A DNA stretch of 64,000 bases from Sciurus carolinensis (Eukaryota; Chordata; Mammalia; Rodentia; Sciuridae), in the NCBI RefSeq assembly GCF_902686445.1, contig NC_062227.1, forward strand, positions 21,874,277 to 21,938,276, read 5' to 3'. The notes under the pieces are model-generated. The model had not been told where the DNA came from. It saw only the letters and a program-made list of their open reading frames with translations, and did no database searches. Positions 1-10,246 of this stretch are shown piece by piece. A program made the position numbers and the translations under genes. Within the stretch, counting starts at the first letter, position 1. Every line of letters begins with the position of its first letter.

Positions 1-3000
1 CTGGCTATTGTGAATTGAGCAACAATGAATATTGATGTGGCTGTATCTCTGTAGTATGCTGGTTTTAAGTCCTTTGGGTATAGGCTGAGGAGTGGGATAC
101 CTGGGTCAAATGGTAAGTCCATTCCAAGTTTTCTAAGGAATCTCCACACTGCTTTCCAGAGTGGCTGCACTAATTTGCAGCTCCACCAGCAATGTATGAG
201 TGTACCTTTTTCCCCATATCCTCTTCAACACCTATTGTTGTTTGTATTCTTGATAATCGCCATTCTAATTGGGGTGAGATGGAATCTTAGTGTAGTTTTG
301 ATTTGCATTTCTCTTTTTAATAAAGATGGTGAATATTTTTTCATATGTTTGCTAATTGCTTGTAGATCTTCTTCTGTAAAGTGTCTGTTCATATCCTTAG
401 CCCATTGGTTGATTGGGTTTTTGTATTCTTGATGTAGAGTTTTTTGAGTTCTTTATATATTCTCTGTAGGCTCTCTCTTTGCATTGCTGATAGTTTCCTT
501 TGCTGAGAGAAAGCTATTTAGTTTGAATCTATCCCAGTTATTGATTCTTGCTTTTATTTCTTGTGCTATGGGAGTCCTGTTAAAGGAGTCTGATCCTAAG
601 CCAACAAGATGAAGATTTGGTCCTACTTTTTCTTCTGTCAGATGCAGGGTCTCTGGTCTAATTTCAAGGTCCTTGATCCATTGTGAGTTGATTTTTGTGC
701 AGGGTGAGAGATAGGGGTTTAGTTTCATTCTGTTGCATATGGATTTCCAGTTTCCCAGCACCATTTTTTGAAGAGGCTATCTTTTCTCCATTGCATATTT
801 TTGGCACCTTTGTCTAGTATTAGAAAATTGTATTTATTTGTGCTTGTGCCCGTGTCCTCTATTCTGTACCATTGATCTACCTGTCTATTTTGGTGCTAAT
901 ACAATGCTGTTTTTGTTACTATTGCTTTGTAGTATAGTTGAAGTTCTGGTATTGTGATATCCTCTGTTTCATTTTTCCTGGTAAGGATTGCTTTAGCTAT
1001 TCTGGGTTTCTTATTCTTCCAGATGAATTTCATGATTGCTTGCTCTATTTCTGTAAGGTACATCATTGGGATTTTAATTGGAATTGCATTGAATCTGTAT
1101 AGCACTTTGGGTAGTATGGCCATTTTGACAATATTAGTTCTGCCTATCCAAGAACATGGGAAATCTTTCCATCTTCTAAGGTCTTCCTTAATTTCTTTCT
1201 TCAATATTTTGTAGTTTTCATTGTAGAGATCTTTTACCTCTTTGGTTAGATTGATTCCCAAGTATTTTATTTTTTTTTGAGGCTATTGCAAATGGAGTTG
1301 TTTTCCTCATTTCCCTTTCAGCTGTTTCATTGCTTGCGTATAAAAATGCTTTAGATTTATGCGTGTTGATTTTATAGCCTGCTATTTTGCTGAATTCATT
1401 GATGAGGTCTAGAAGTTTTCTGGAGGAGTTTTTTGGATTCTCTAAATATAGAATCATGTCACCCGCAAATAGTGACAGCTTTTCCTATTCGTATCCCTTT
1501 AATTTTTTTAGTCTGCCTAATTGCTCTGGATAGAGTTTCAAGGACAATATTGAATAGAAGTGGTGAAAGAGGATATCCCTGTCTTGTTCCCATTTTTAAA
1601 GGGAAGGGTTTCAGCTTTTCTCCATTAAGAATGATGTTGGCCATGGGCTTAGCATAAATAGCCTTTACAATGTTCAGGTATGTTCCTACTATCCCTATTT
1701 TTTCTAGTGTTTTGAGCATGAAGGGGTGTTATATTTTGTCGAACGCTTTTTCTGCATCAATTGAAATAGCCATATGATTCTTATCCTTAAGTCTGTTGAC
1801 ATGATGGATTATGTTTATTGATTTACGAATGTTGAACCATCCTTGTATTACAGGGATGAACCCCACTTGATCGTGGTGCACAATTTTCTTAATATGTTTT
1901 TGGATATGGTTTGCCAATATTTTATTAAGGATCTTTGCCTCTATATTCATCAAGGATATTGGTCTAAAATTTTCTTTCCTTGATGTGTCTTTTCCTGGTT
2001 TGGGTATGAGGGTGATATTAGTTTCATAGAATGAGTTCGGTAGGGTACCCTCCTTTTCTATTTCCTGGAATACTTTGAGAAGTATTGGAATGAGTTCTTC
2101 TTTGAAGGTCTTGTAGAACTCAATGGAGAATCCGTCTGTTCCTGGGCTTTTCATGGATGGTAGATTTTTAATGGCTTCTTCTATTTGGTTGCTTAATATT
2201 GATCTGTTTAAATTGTGTATGTCCTCCTGGTTCAGTTTGGGAGGGGCATATGTCTCTGGAAATTTGTCAATGTCTTCCGTGGTTTCTATTTTGTTGGAAT
2301 ACAGATTTTCAAAGTAGGATCTTATTACGTTCTGTATCTCAGTGATGTCTGTCGTGATATTTCCTTTTGCATCATGTATTTTGGTAATTTGAGTCTTTTC
2401 TCTCCTTCTCTTTGTTAGTGTGGCTAAGGGTTTCTCTATTTTGTTTACTTTCTCAAAGAACCAACTTTTTGTTTTGTCAATTTTTTGAATTATTTCTTTA
2501 GTTTCAATTTCATTGATTTCAGCTCTGATTTTAATTATTTCCTGTCTTCTACTAATTTTGCTATTATTCTGTTCTTCTTTTTCTAGGGCTTTGAGCTGTA
2601 ATGTTAGGTCATTTAGTTGTTGACTTTTCATTCTTTTCTGGAATTTGCTCCATGCAATGAATTTTCCTCTTAGTACTGCTTTCATAGTGTCCCAGAGATT
2701 TTGATATGTTGTATTGTCGTTCTCATTGACCTCTAAGAATTTTTTAATCTCCTCCCTGATGTTTTTTGTTATCCGTGATTCATTCAATAGCATATTATTT
2801 AGTCTCCAGGTGTTGGAGTAATTTCTCTTTTTTATTTTGTCATTGATTTCTACTCTCAGTCCATTATGATCTCATAGATCACAAGGCAGTATCTCTATTT
2901 TTTTGCATTTCCTTTGGGCTGCTTTGTGGCATAAAATATGGTCTATTTTGGAGAAGGTTCCATGTGCTGCTAGGTAGAAAGTGAATCCGCTCGTTGATGG

Positions 3001-3558
3001 ATGGAATATTCTATATATGTCTATGAAGTTTAGGTTATTGATTGTGTTATTGAGTTCTATGGTTTCTTTGGTTGGATTTTGTTTGGAAGATCTATCTAGT
3101 GGTGACAGCAGTGCATTTAGTCCACCCAGAATTATTGTGTTGTGGTCTATGTGATTCCTGAAATTGAGAAGAATTTGTTTGATGTACACGGATCCACCAT
3201 TGTTTGCAGCATAAATATTTACTATCTTTATGTCTTCCTGATTTATGGTTCCTTTAAGCAGTATGAAATGTCCTTCTTTATCCCTTCTGACTAAGTTTGA
3301 CTTGAAGTCCACTTTATCTGATATAAGGATGGAAATCCCTGCTTTTTTTACTGAGTCCATGTGCGTGGTAGGTTTTTTCCCATCCTTTCACCTTTAGTCT
3401 GTGGATGTCTTTTTCTATGGGATGAGTCTCTTGCAGGCAGCATAGTGTTGGATCTTTCTTTTTAATCCATTCTGCCAGTCTATGTCTTTTTTGATTGATG
3501 AATTTAGGCCATTAACGTTCAGGGTTATTATTGAGATATGATTTGTATTCCCAGTCAT
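1..3558 (-). pseudogene. L1 element 1 ORF2 (endonuclease-reverse transcriptase), broken
   Basis: L1 ORF2 encodes an apurinic-like endonuclease followed by a reverse transcriptase; together they nick target DNA and prime cDNA synthesis. Here the endonuclease region lies around 2872-3558 and the reverse transcriptase around 1460-2793, with the finger and palm signatures [12 protein letters not shown] and DQVGFIPV readable. The frame is broken into at least six pieces. The usual FADD catalytic motif reads FAGD at about 1465-1480 on the minus strand, so one of the two catalytic aspartates is lost. The carboxyl part (positions 1-900) is fragmented and runs off the window. This copy cannot be active. 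Confidence 0.9.
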
Positions 3559-3613
3559 TTGACTTAATTTTGTTTTTTAAGTTGGCTTGTTTTCTCCTTT
3601 GAGTGTTTTTTCT

Positions 3614-4621
3614 CTAAGGTAGTTCCTCCCTTTGCTGACCTCCATTGTTGTTTTTCATTTCCTCCTCATGGAATATTTTGTTGAAAACATTCTGTAGTTC
3701 AGGCTTTCTATTTGTAAATTCTTTTAACTTTTGTTTATCATTGAAGGATTTTATTTCATCTTCAAATCTGAATGTTAGTTTTGCTGGGTATAGGATTCTT
3801 GGTTGGCAACAATGTTCTTTCAGAGTTTGAAATATATTGGTCCAGGCCCTTCTAGCTTTTAGAGTCTGGGGTGAGAAGTCTGCTGCTATTTGTATTGGTT
3901 TCCCCCTATATGTAATCTGATGCTTTTCTCTCATGGATCAAAATCCTATCTTTATTTTGAATGTTATGCATTTTCATTATAATGTGCCTTGGTGTGAATC
4001 TGTTGTGATTCTGTGCATTTGGTGTTCTGTAAGCCTCTTGTATTTGCTTTTCCATTACATTCTTCAGGTTTGGGAAATTTTCTAATATTATTTCTTTGAA
4101 TAGGTGTTCATTCCTTTGGTTTGTATCTCTGTGCCTTCCTCAATCCCAATAATTCTTAAATTAGGTGTTTTCATGTTTTCCCATAGTTCTTGGAGATTCT
4201 GTTCATGATTTCTTACCATCTTCTCTGTTTGGGCAACTTTATTTTCAAGATTAAATATTTTGTCTTCATTGTCTGAGGTTCTGTCTTCCAAGTGGTCTAT
4301 TCTTTTGGTGATCCTTTACATTGAGTTTTTTATTTGGTTTATTATCTCCTTCATTTCAAGGATTTCCATTTGATTTTTTTTGAGAATCTCTATCTCTTTG
4401 TTGAAATGATCTTTTGCTTCCTGCAGTTGCTCTTTCAGCTTATTTGTATTATCATTCATTGTCTGCATTTGCTTTCTTGTCTCATCCTTTGCTTCGTGGA
4501 TCATTTGAATCATGTATAATCTGAAGTCCTTTTCTGACATTTCTTCTAACATACTGTCATTGGATTCTATTAATATAGAATCTAGATTTGTTTGGATCAT
4601 TTTCTTTCCTTGTTTTTTCAT
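3614..4621 (-). pseudogene. L1 element 1 ORF1 (RNA-binding chaperone), broken
   Basis: L1 ORF1 makes a trimeric RNA-binding protein that coats L1 RNA. The start chosen is the methionine of MKKQGKK at 4621, which has counterparts at the start of the other L1 copies. The amino half (about 4316-4621) is rich in Glu, Lys and Gln with heptad character, as expected for the coiled coil. The carboxyl half (3614-4290) carries the RNA-recognition and C-terminal domain, with REKHQITYRGKPIQI and ARRAWTNIFQ visible. Frameshifts near 4290-4316 and between 3934 and 4088 divide it. It ends about 55 bp before ORF2, the normal bicistronic L1 spacing. Confidence 0.87.
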
Positions 4622-5640
4622 GTTGTTCATGTATCTTCCCCTGTAGCAGTGCAGATCTGGGGTATTGCAGATTTCCCCCTATAGGCTTATAGTGGCCCTA
4701 TAGGTTTCCAAAACCCTTTCTTTAAAGAGAGATCAATATTAGCAGTGCCCACATCAGACAGTATGCAATCCTAGACCAAATAGCCCCTATGGGGTCAATA
4801 AAAAAATTGTCATAGTAAACAAAATGAGTTCAAGTATTACCTTTGGTAAAACAAACAGGTTTGCAATAAGGTCTGCAGTTTCTAATGGACGACAAAGAGG
4901 ATGCAGAGGGATGTAGAATGTGGCTGTTAATGGGATAAGAAAAGAATATACAGAAGTTCTACAGAATAGAAAGAGTGAGAGTGTAATCAAAAGAAATCGG
5001 ATGTTAGCATGCAAAAAAGGGAGAAAGAGACTCTGAGGGAACAGGTAAACAAAAGGAAAAGAGAGCAAGAAAAGTAAAGAAATAAAAACATAAATTTTTT
5101 AAAAAGGAGAAAAAAGAAAATCTACTGTATAACAGTCATATACTAATGTAACCTCCCAGTGTTCAGTAGCCTGATGCATGAGAGGTACCTGACAATGAGC
5201 TTCAATCAGGGTTCGCAGGATGGGATTTGCCCCACCCAAAGATTGGAGCTACGGCTTCCAGGATTATCCAAGTTGGCCACTCTGGCTTTGAAATGTGTTG
5301 GCAAATGGGGAGCTGCAGCTCAGGGGTGGACGTGGTCAGCTGGAGTGTTGGACGGGATGCGGTTGGTTCGGCAGGGGTCCTGGAGGTCGGGTGTGTTTGG
5401 TGTGGTTGTGGGATCCTGGAGGCCAGGTGCAATCAGTCGGTCTGGGGTGATAGGGTACAGTCAGTTTGTCTGGGGGTCCTGGAAGCAGGGAGCAGTCAGT
5501 CGATGTGAGGGCCCCAGAGGCAGGGAGTGATTGTTTGGGCTGAGGTATCCTGGACACAGGACTCATTCAGTCTGGCCAGGGGTCCTACGGGGCCTGGCTG
5601 TTGTCTCAAAATAGCGGCAGCCATGTGTAATCAAACCTGC
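4622..5640 (-). promoter_or_regulatory. L1 element 1 5' UTR with degenerate repeats
   Basis: The sequence upstream of ORF1 on the minus strand. From about 5320 to 5585 it contains imperfect repeats built on 'tcctggaggc' and 'gcagtcagt' motifs, spaced roughly 50-60 bp. A short block near 5159 (cagtagcctgatg) matches the 5' UTRs of the other two L1s near 30120 and 43055. The extreme 5' end is uncertain. Confidence 0.6.
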
Positions 5641-5662
5641 AGGTACTGTAACAGTGAACTTC

Positions 5663-6159
5663 TATCGCGTTCCCTCTGCCCGCAGAGAGAGACACGACAA
5701 ACTGGTTGTTCATCAGAGCTCTTTATTGTTCTTCTTTTTCTCCTTGTTCTTCTTTCTCCTCTTCCTTACAAGGAAGTCATGGTTATTATATATGAATCAT
5801 GAGCCAATCAGGTTACAGAGCATGTGGGGAGAGCATGATTACAATATAATACAATAGGGGTATCAAGAGAGCACGCAGCGAGCACGAGTCACCTCATCCA
5901 ATCAGAATGATTTCCTTAAGCAGTGTCAGCTGTTTGTTGCAAGCCAGGCTGCCCCGGCTCAGTGCCAGGTGCCACACTGAAGTCCTTGATGTTGCAAACC
6001 AGGGGCCCCGGCTCAGTGCCAGGTGCCACACTGAAGTCCTTGATGTTGCAAACCAGGGGCCCCGGCTCAGTGCCAGGTGCCATACTGAAGTCCTTGGTGT
6101 TGCAAACCAGGGGCCCCGGCTCAGTGCCAGGCTAGGGTGGGGTCTGCAGTACCCCGACA
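5663..6159 (-). repeat. 3' LTR of provirus 1
   Basis: On the minus strand the LTR starts TGTCGGGGTACTGCAG and ends GGAACGCGATA. AATAAAGAGCTC (plus-strand positions about 5718-5729) supplies the polyadenylation signal, and CCAAT-type (ATTGG) and TATA-like (CATATATAA) motifs lie upstream of it. Three full 54-bp tandem units occupy about 5967-6130. The right end is set by the polypurine tract next to it, and the left end by comparison with the solo LTR at 36040-36753. Open frames through the 54-bp array are shadows: 54 is divisible by three, so all frames stay open easily. Confidence 0.88.
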
Positions 6160-6175
6160 GCTCCCCCTTTCTTTT
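6160..6175 (-). other. Polypurine tract of provirus 1
   Basis: On the minus strand this reads AAAAGAAAGGGGGAGC and sits directly against the TGTCGGGG start of the 3' LTR. That is the expected site for plus-strand DNA priming. A comparable purine tract flanks the LTR at 11814. Confidence 0.85.
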
Positions 6176-6454
6176 ATTAAAAGAAAAGTCTTGAGACCGT
6201 GCCTGCCTTAGGTTGAGGGGTCAGCACATGTCCTTACCCGTCATCAAAGACTGTAGAGCATGCTACAGCTTCTGTCTTAGGTTGGTACATGGCCACCTCC
6301 TACATTACCCGTCGTTGACTACCGGCCTAGCATATTTGCCATACTTGAGGGGAACTGCCGGCCCCTAAGGCTGTCATGACTTGTTGAAGGATGATTTGAT
6401 CTCTCTGTTGGGTGGCTCATAATTGATAAATTAAGCGAATGAGATATAAAACAC

Positions 6455-7105
6455 CTAAAATATTAGTCCTAGGGAGCCAAGGTTTGCCCATTGTTTTACA
6501 AAACCTAGAGCAGTAGAGAACCATTTGACCATTTCAGATACAGGTGCCACATTTACCCTGGTGGTATTGACTCTCATAATTTCAGCTCTTAGTTGAGAGG
6601 TTAAATTGTCAAACCCATATGACCAAGTACAAGTAAGATAGTGAGAAAGATTTCTAGACAACATAGCTGCATGGCTATCATTATAAAAAGTGATAGGGGT
6701 AACACAAATTGCTCTTAAAAAAAGAACACATCCCAGACCCATAAGTTCTTGTAACAAGTCCACTTGTTCTTGTAGTAGGTCCACCCGTTGGTTAACCAGC
6801 CGAATTCCAGCTTTAAATGACCATTTAGAGTCTCTTGAGTTTGCAGGGCAGTGGCTGTATTTTCAGCTAGGTTATTGAGTTCTTTTGCTGTGGGTATTGA
6901 TGTAGCTAATGAAACCGCTGCTGCAGTCATGGCTGTTGCAGAGAGTGCCACTGCAGTGATTATTGCTATGGTGATGCCAAAATCTCTTTTGTTTTTTGAT
7001 AATAGTACTGGTAGTTCTGTATCTGTAACAGAGACTGGGACTGGTAGGAAGGTAGGAATAGGCATTAAGACTGCTCGTGAGAACCTAGAAGCATTCCAAC
7101 ATTGA
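6455..7105 (-). pseudogene. Provirus 1 env transmembrane-subunit remnant
   Basis: The reading begins in surface-subunit sequence, passes a basic cleavage-like segment (LLSKNKRDFG) and enters an Ala/Thr/Ile-rich stretch typical of a fusion peptide (FGITIAIITAVALSATAM). It then follows a heptad region containing NTATALQTQETLNGHL. A frameshift in 6715-6784 moves the reading into a second frame that ends at 6455 in KQWANLGSLGLIF, before a full membrane anchor is completed. The order matches the env remnant at 11979-12886, which keeps an anchor. Most of the surface subunit is absent. In intact retroviruses this protein mediates membrane fusion; this copy is broken. Confidence 0.82.
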
Positions 7106-8651
7106 GAGAGAAGTTTGGAGAATAGCAGCTTGATAAATACCCTGCTTTAAAACTTGTATACTTGGAAAATATGAATACATTTAATATACAAGGAGTGACC
7201 ATTTCACAATTACCTTGACACTTTAATCTTAATAAATTTAGTTTTTAAAGAAAAATTTAGACTCTGTAACATAGTACAATACTCTTAACAGTTGTTTAAC
7301 TATAATTGTATAAACCCCAATTTTTAAGACTAATTGTTTTAAAGAATAAAACTAATAGACACAAAGTTAAGAGTAAATTAGTGTTTCTAAGAAATCCTTG
7401 TTATTTCATTATGTCATTTTACCATATAGATTAAACTTTGGCTTATATCAGAACATTAGTATTTCACCTTAGGAAAAACCTTAAATAGCTTTAGCTGTTT
7501 CACATACACACAACCAACTTAGTTACACACAGACTTGTTGAAACTTGCCCTTTACTTACACAGACTTTCTTAGCACTTACTTAGACCCTCATGTATTCCA
7601 TCATACAGGCACTTTCTTACCCAGAAACATTTTCTTTTCCTTTTTATTAAATATATTTCCATACCAAGACCTTTTTATTTTCTCTTTCCTATCTGTTGAC
7701 CCCTTTTTGTTCACATTCTGAAACAACTCTTATGAAATTTCTGAATTTAGATAAATTACACCATTTTAACAAGATAAAATACTTTGTTGTTTATAGTAGT
7801 CTAACTGAAACACAGTTGAAACCTTTAGAACCCTTTGTATATAGAATTGTACTTGTTAAGACATAACTCTTAGTAACCTTGTTTTTAGTCAAGATATTAG
7901 ACAAGTGTCCTAAACAGTATTTGCTGTCTCTTTCCTGTTGAAGAAAAGTCCTAGAAACAATTGATATTAGACATTGTTAAACATCAACATTCCATTAGTT
8001 TGACCACCTAGAGACTTGCAAGTTATTTTTAAAGACATTTCACTTTTATTAGTTTACTCAATTTAAATTGAACCTTTAAATCACATGAATTAAAAGTATT
8101 TGGATCCATTTTTAAATTTTAATTTTAGGAGCGCTCAGTTTTGATACAGACAAAACATGACACCAGACAGCACGACATACAATAACACAAATCAAAGGCC
8201 TTGTAACTTATAGGTAAATCTCCATTGCAATGTAACAGATATTTAAAAACTCTAGTTGAATAAAAATAGAACTGATCAAAAAGAAAAAAATCATTAACCT
8301 AGGTATGCTGGATCAAAATTATGAGCTCAAAAATACAGCATTAAAGAAAAACAAACAAAACAAGAATCCTGAAAAGAGTTAGTTCTATGGTAGTAGCCCA
8401 GGAGTTTAAAACAGACACCCTTTCTTCTTTCTTTTTTTCTTATCTTTAGGTTACCTCCCTTTCCCGCTGAGACTGCTGCAGCCTACATTCCAATGCAGGC
8501 TTCAGCAAGGCCAGGCGGGGGGTGGGGAGGATCACCCAGGACTTTTTAACCCTTTTTCTTCCTGGTTGAGAAATCAGGTTAGGTTTGAATGCAGAACATC
8601 ACAAAACATATTTCTTACTACTTTGAGGAATGGAGCTGCTGAGATCTCTGC
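7106..8651 (-). other. Unrecognised AT-rich filler inside provirus 1
   Basis: About 1.5 kb lies between the env and gag remnants, where protease, reverse transcriptase and integrase should be. It is AT-rich, has no long open frame on either strand, and shows no readable polymerase motif. Runs of short Thr/Leu-poor AT sequence continue to about 8400, followed by a pyrimidine stretch and a GC-rich patch (8455-8530). It may be captured host DNA, as in mouse ETn-type elements, or extremely decayed pol; I cannot tell which from inspection. Confidence 0.5.
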
Positions 8652-8918
8652 CTAGGGGGAGGACTGCTTCAAGGACACGGATGTTCCCTCCCTAGGTGGC
8701 CATGGAGCTGCGTGGAAGGGATCAGGAGGGGGGCCTTTATCTGTCTCTTGTGATAGTTTCTCTTGATCCAACAAGCCCTTATCTAAAAACCAAGGGGCTT
8801 TGTCTTCTACAGTTTTTAAAAACTTCCTAGCTGAGGAAACCTTTAAAGGTGCTCCATTAGCCTTTAATAAAGCCTTTAATAGTCCTTCCATGCGAACTCT
8901 AGACACCTCAGAACCCAT
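8652..8918 (-). pseudogene. Provirus 1 gag matrix (MA) amino-terminal remnant
   Basis: An open frame of 88 residues begins MGSEVSR. Gly2 and Ser6 fit the N-myristoylation consensus that targets retroviral matrix proteins to membranes. It continues with a short helical matrix-like segment (LLKALLKANGAPLKVSSARK) and a Pro-rich tail (DKGPPPDPFHAAPWPP), then stops. It lies directly downstream of the leader and primer binding site, the position of gag. Capsid and nucleocapsid are missing, so only a truncated matrix-like peptide could be made. Position and myristoylation motif support gag strongly; the family assignment (IAP-like) rests mainly on the primer binding site. Confidence 0.72.
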
Positions 8919-8936
8919 GGTTAATTTGCCCCCTTT

Positions 8937-9125
8937 CGAGTGCCACTTTCACTTTAATACTTTTAATGTGGACCGCTTTTCGCTTAGTCCAGGGTGTAGC
9001 CGCCTTTCGCGTGCTACTTTCACTTTAATACTTTTAATGTGGACCGCTTTTCGCTTAGTCCAGGGTTTAGCCGCCTTTCGCGTGCTACTTTCACTTTAAT
9101 ACTTTTAATGTGCCACTTTCACTTT
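8937..9125 (-). repeat. 71-bp tandem array in provirus 1 leader
   Basis: The motif actttaatacttttaatgtg recurs at 8951, 9022 and 9093, giving a period of 71 bp. A partial fourth unit follows at about 9120. The units also share cgcttttcgcttagtccagg. Confidence 0.85.
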
Positions 9126-9189
9126 AATACTTTTAAGGTGGACTGCTTTCCGCTAGTCCATTTTGAGCCTCGTTTCTCTTAGCTTTGTC

Positions 9190-9592
9190 TCCGGACTGCC
9201 TTTCGCTAGTCCACTCCGAGCCGCGTTTCGCTTGGCTCTGGACCACCTTCCGTGTGTCCTTACTTTCACTTTAGTTGGACCGCATTCCGCGTGTCCCCGG
9301 ACCACCTTCCGTGTGTCCTGATAGTCGCTTTACCGCGAACTTTAATCGGACCGCATTCCCCGTGTCCCCAGACCACCTTCCGTGTGTCCTGACTTTAACC
9401 GGACCGCATTCCGCGTGTTCCCGGACCACCTTCCGTGTGTCCTGATAGTCGCTTTACCGCGAACTTTAATCGGACCGCATTCCCCGTGTCCCCGGACCAC
9501 CTTCCGTGTGTCCTGACTTTAACCGGACCGCATTCCACGTGTTCCCGGACCACCTTCCGTGTGTCCTGATAGTCGCTTTACCGCGAACTTTA
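9190..9592 (-). repeat. 124-bp tandem array in provirus 1 leader
   Basis: The motif cctgatagtcgctttaccgc recurs at 9317, 9441 and 9565, a period of 124 bp. Within each unit shorter GGACCGCATTCC and GGACCACCTTCC submotifs alternate. The array is CpG-rich and lies between the primer binding site and gag. Confidence 0.85.
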
Positions 9593-9675
9593 AGGCTGCC
9601 TTTATCACTCCTATTTTATTATTTACAACATTAATCTCTAAAACTTACCTAGGTAGTTGCTGCTGGTTTGTTACT

Positions 9676-9693
9676 TCCCGGGTTTCGGCACCA
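9676..9693 (-). other. Primer binding site, tRNA-Phe type
   Basis: The minus strand reads TGGTGCCGAAACCCGGGA, complementary over 18 nt to the 3' end of eukaryotic tRNA-Phe including CCA. It lies two bases downstream of the 5' LTR. tRNA-Phe priming is the known habit of intracisternal A-particle elements. Confidence 0.88.
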
Positions 9694-9695
9694 CT

Positions 9696-10246
9696 TATCG
9701 CGTTCCCTCTGCCCGCTGAGAGAGACACGACACACTGGTTGTTCGTCAGAGCTCTTTATTGTTCTTCTATCTCCTTGTCTTCTTTCTCCTTTTTTTTTAC
9801 AAGGAAGTCATGGTTATTATATATGAATCCATGAGCCAATCAGGTTACAGAGCATGTGGGGGAGAGCATGATTACAATATAATACAATAGGGGTATCAAG
9901 AGAGCACGCAGCGAGCACGAGTCACCTCATCCAATCAGAACAATTTCCTTAAGCAGTGTCAGCTGTTTGTTGCAAATCAGGCCGCCCCGGCTCAGTGCCA
10001 GGTGCCACATTGAAGTCCTTGATGTTGCAAACCAGGGGTCCCATCTCAGTGCCAGGTACCACACTGAAGTCCTTGATGTTGCAAACCAGGGGCCCCGGCT
10101 CAGTGCCAGGTGCCACACTGAAGTCCTTGATGTTGCAAACCAGGGGCCCCGGCTCAGTGCCAGGTGCCACACTGAAGTCCTTGATATTGCAAACCAGGGG
10201 CCCCGGCTCAGTGCCAGGCTAGGGTGGGGTCTGCAGTACCCCGACA
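9696..10246 (-). repeat. 5' LTR of provirus 1
   Basis: It has the same organisation as the left LTR, with TGTCGGGG at the start and GCGATA at the end on the minus strand. About four 54-bp units (about 9995-10210) are present, one more than in the left LTR, and this explains most of the length difference. The polyadenylation hexamer AATAAA and the ATTGG and TATA-like elements are retained. Its left edge abuts the primer binding site. Confidence 0.88.

Larger units (their letters stand above)
1..5640 (-). mobile_element. LINE-1 element 1 (decayed; 3' end outside window)
   Basis: This is a minus-strand LINE-1 whose ORF2 carboxyl end runs off the left edge of the window. Reading right to left there is a 5' UTR (about 4622-5640), ORF1 (3614-4621) and ORF2 (3558 leftward). 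The order and the protein matches agree with the two full-length L1 copies at 24840-32198 and 37718-43745. Both frames are split by several frameshifts and stops, and it differs visibly from the other two copies, so I infer it is the oldest of the three large L1s. The right boundary is approximate: a class II LTR begins at 5663, and no target-site duplication can be tested because the 3' end is missing. Confidence 0.9.
5663..10246 (-). mobile_element. Class II ERV (IAP/betaretrovirus-like) provirus 1, pol-less
   Basis: A minus-strand provirus. Its 5' LTR is on the right (9696-10246) and its 3' LTR on the left (5663-6159). Between them, in transcription order, are a tRNA-Phe primer binding site, a repeat-rich leader, a gag matrix remnant, about 1.5 kb of unrecognised AT-rich DNA, an env transmembrane remnant and a polypurine tract. 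No protease, reverse transcriptase or integrase signature is visible. The two LTRs differ at only about a dozen or so positions over about 300 alignable bases outside the repeat array, so the insertion looks fairly recent. The flanking hexamers (AACTTC on the left, TGGCTC on the right) do not match. Confidence 0.88.

Noticed and set aside
954..1214. Hydrophobic plus-strand frames opposite L1 ORF2 (also 26403-26594 and 39267-39506)
   Set aside because: They recur at the same place in each L1 copy as antisense shadows of ORF2.
5967..6130. CRISPR-like regular repeats
   Set aside because: Units are contiguous without unique spacers, lie in an LTR and the host is a mammal.
5907..6194. Open frames in several phases across the LTR repeats (also 9927-10308 and 36063-36478)
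   Set aside because: The 54-bp unit is divisible by three and lacks stops, so several frames stay open. These are LTR shadows and not proteins.
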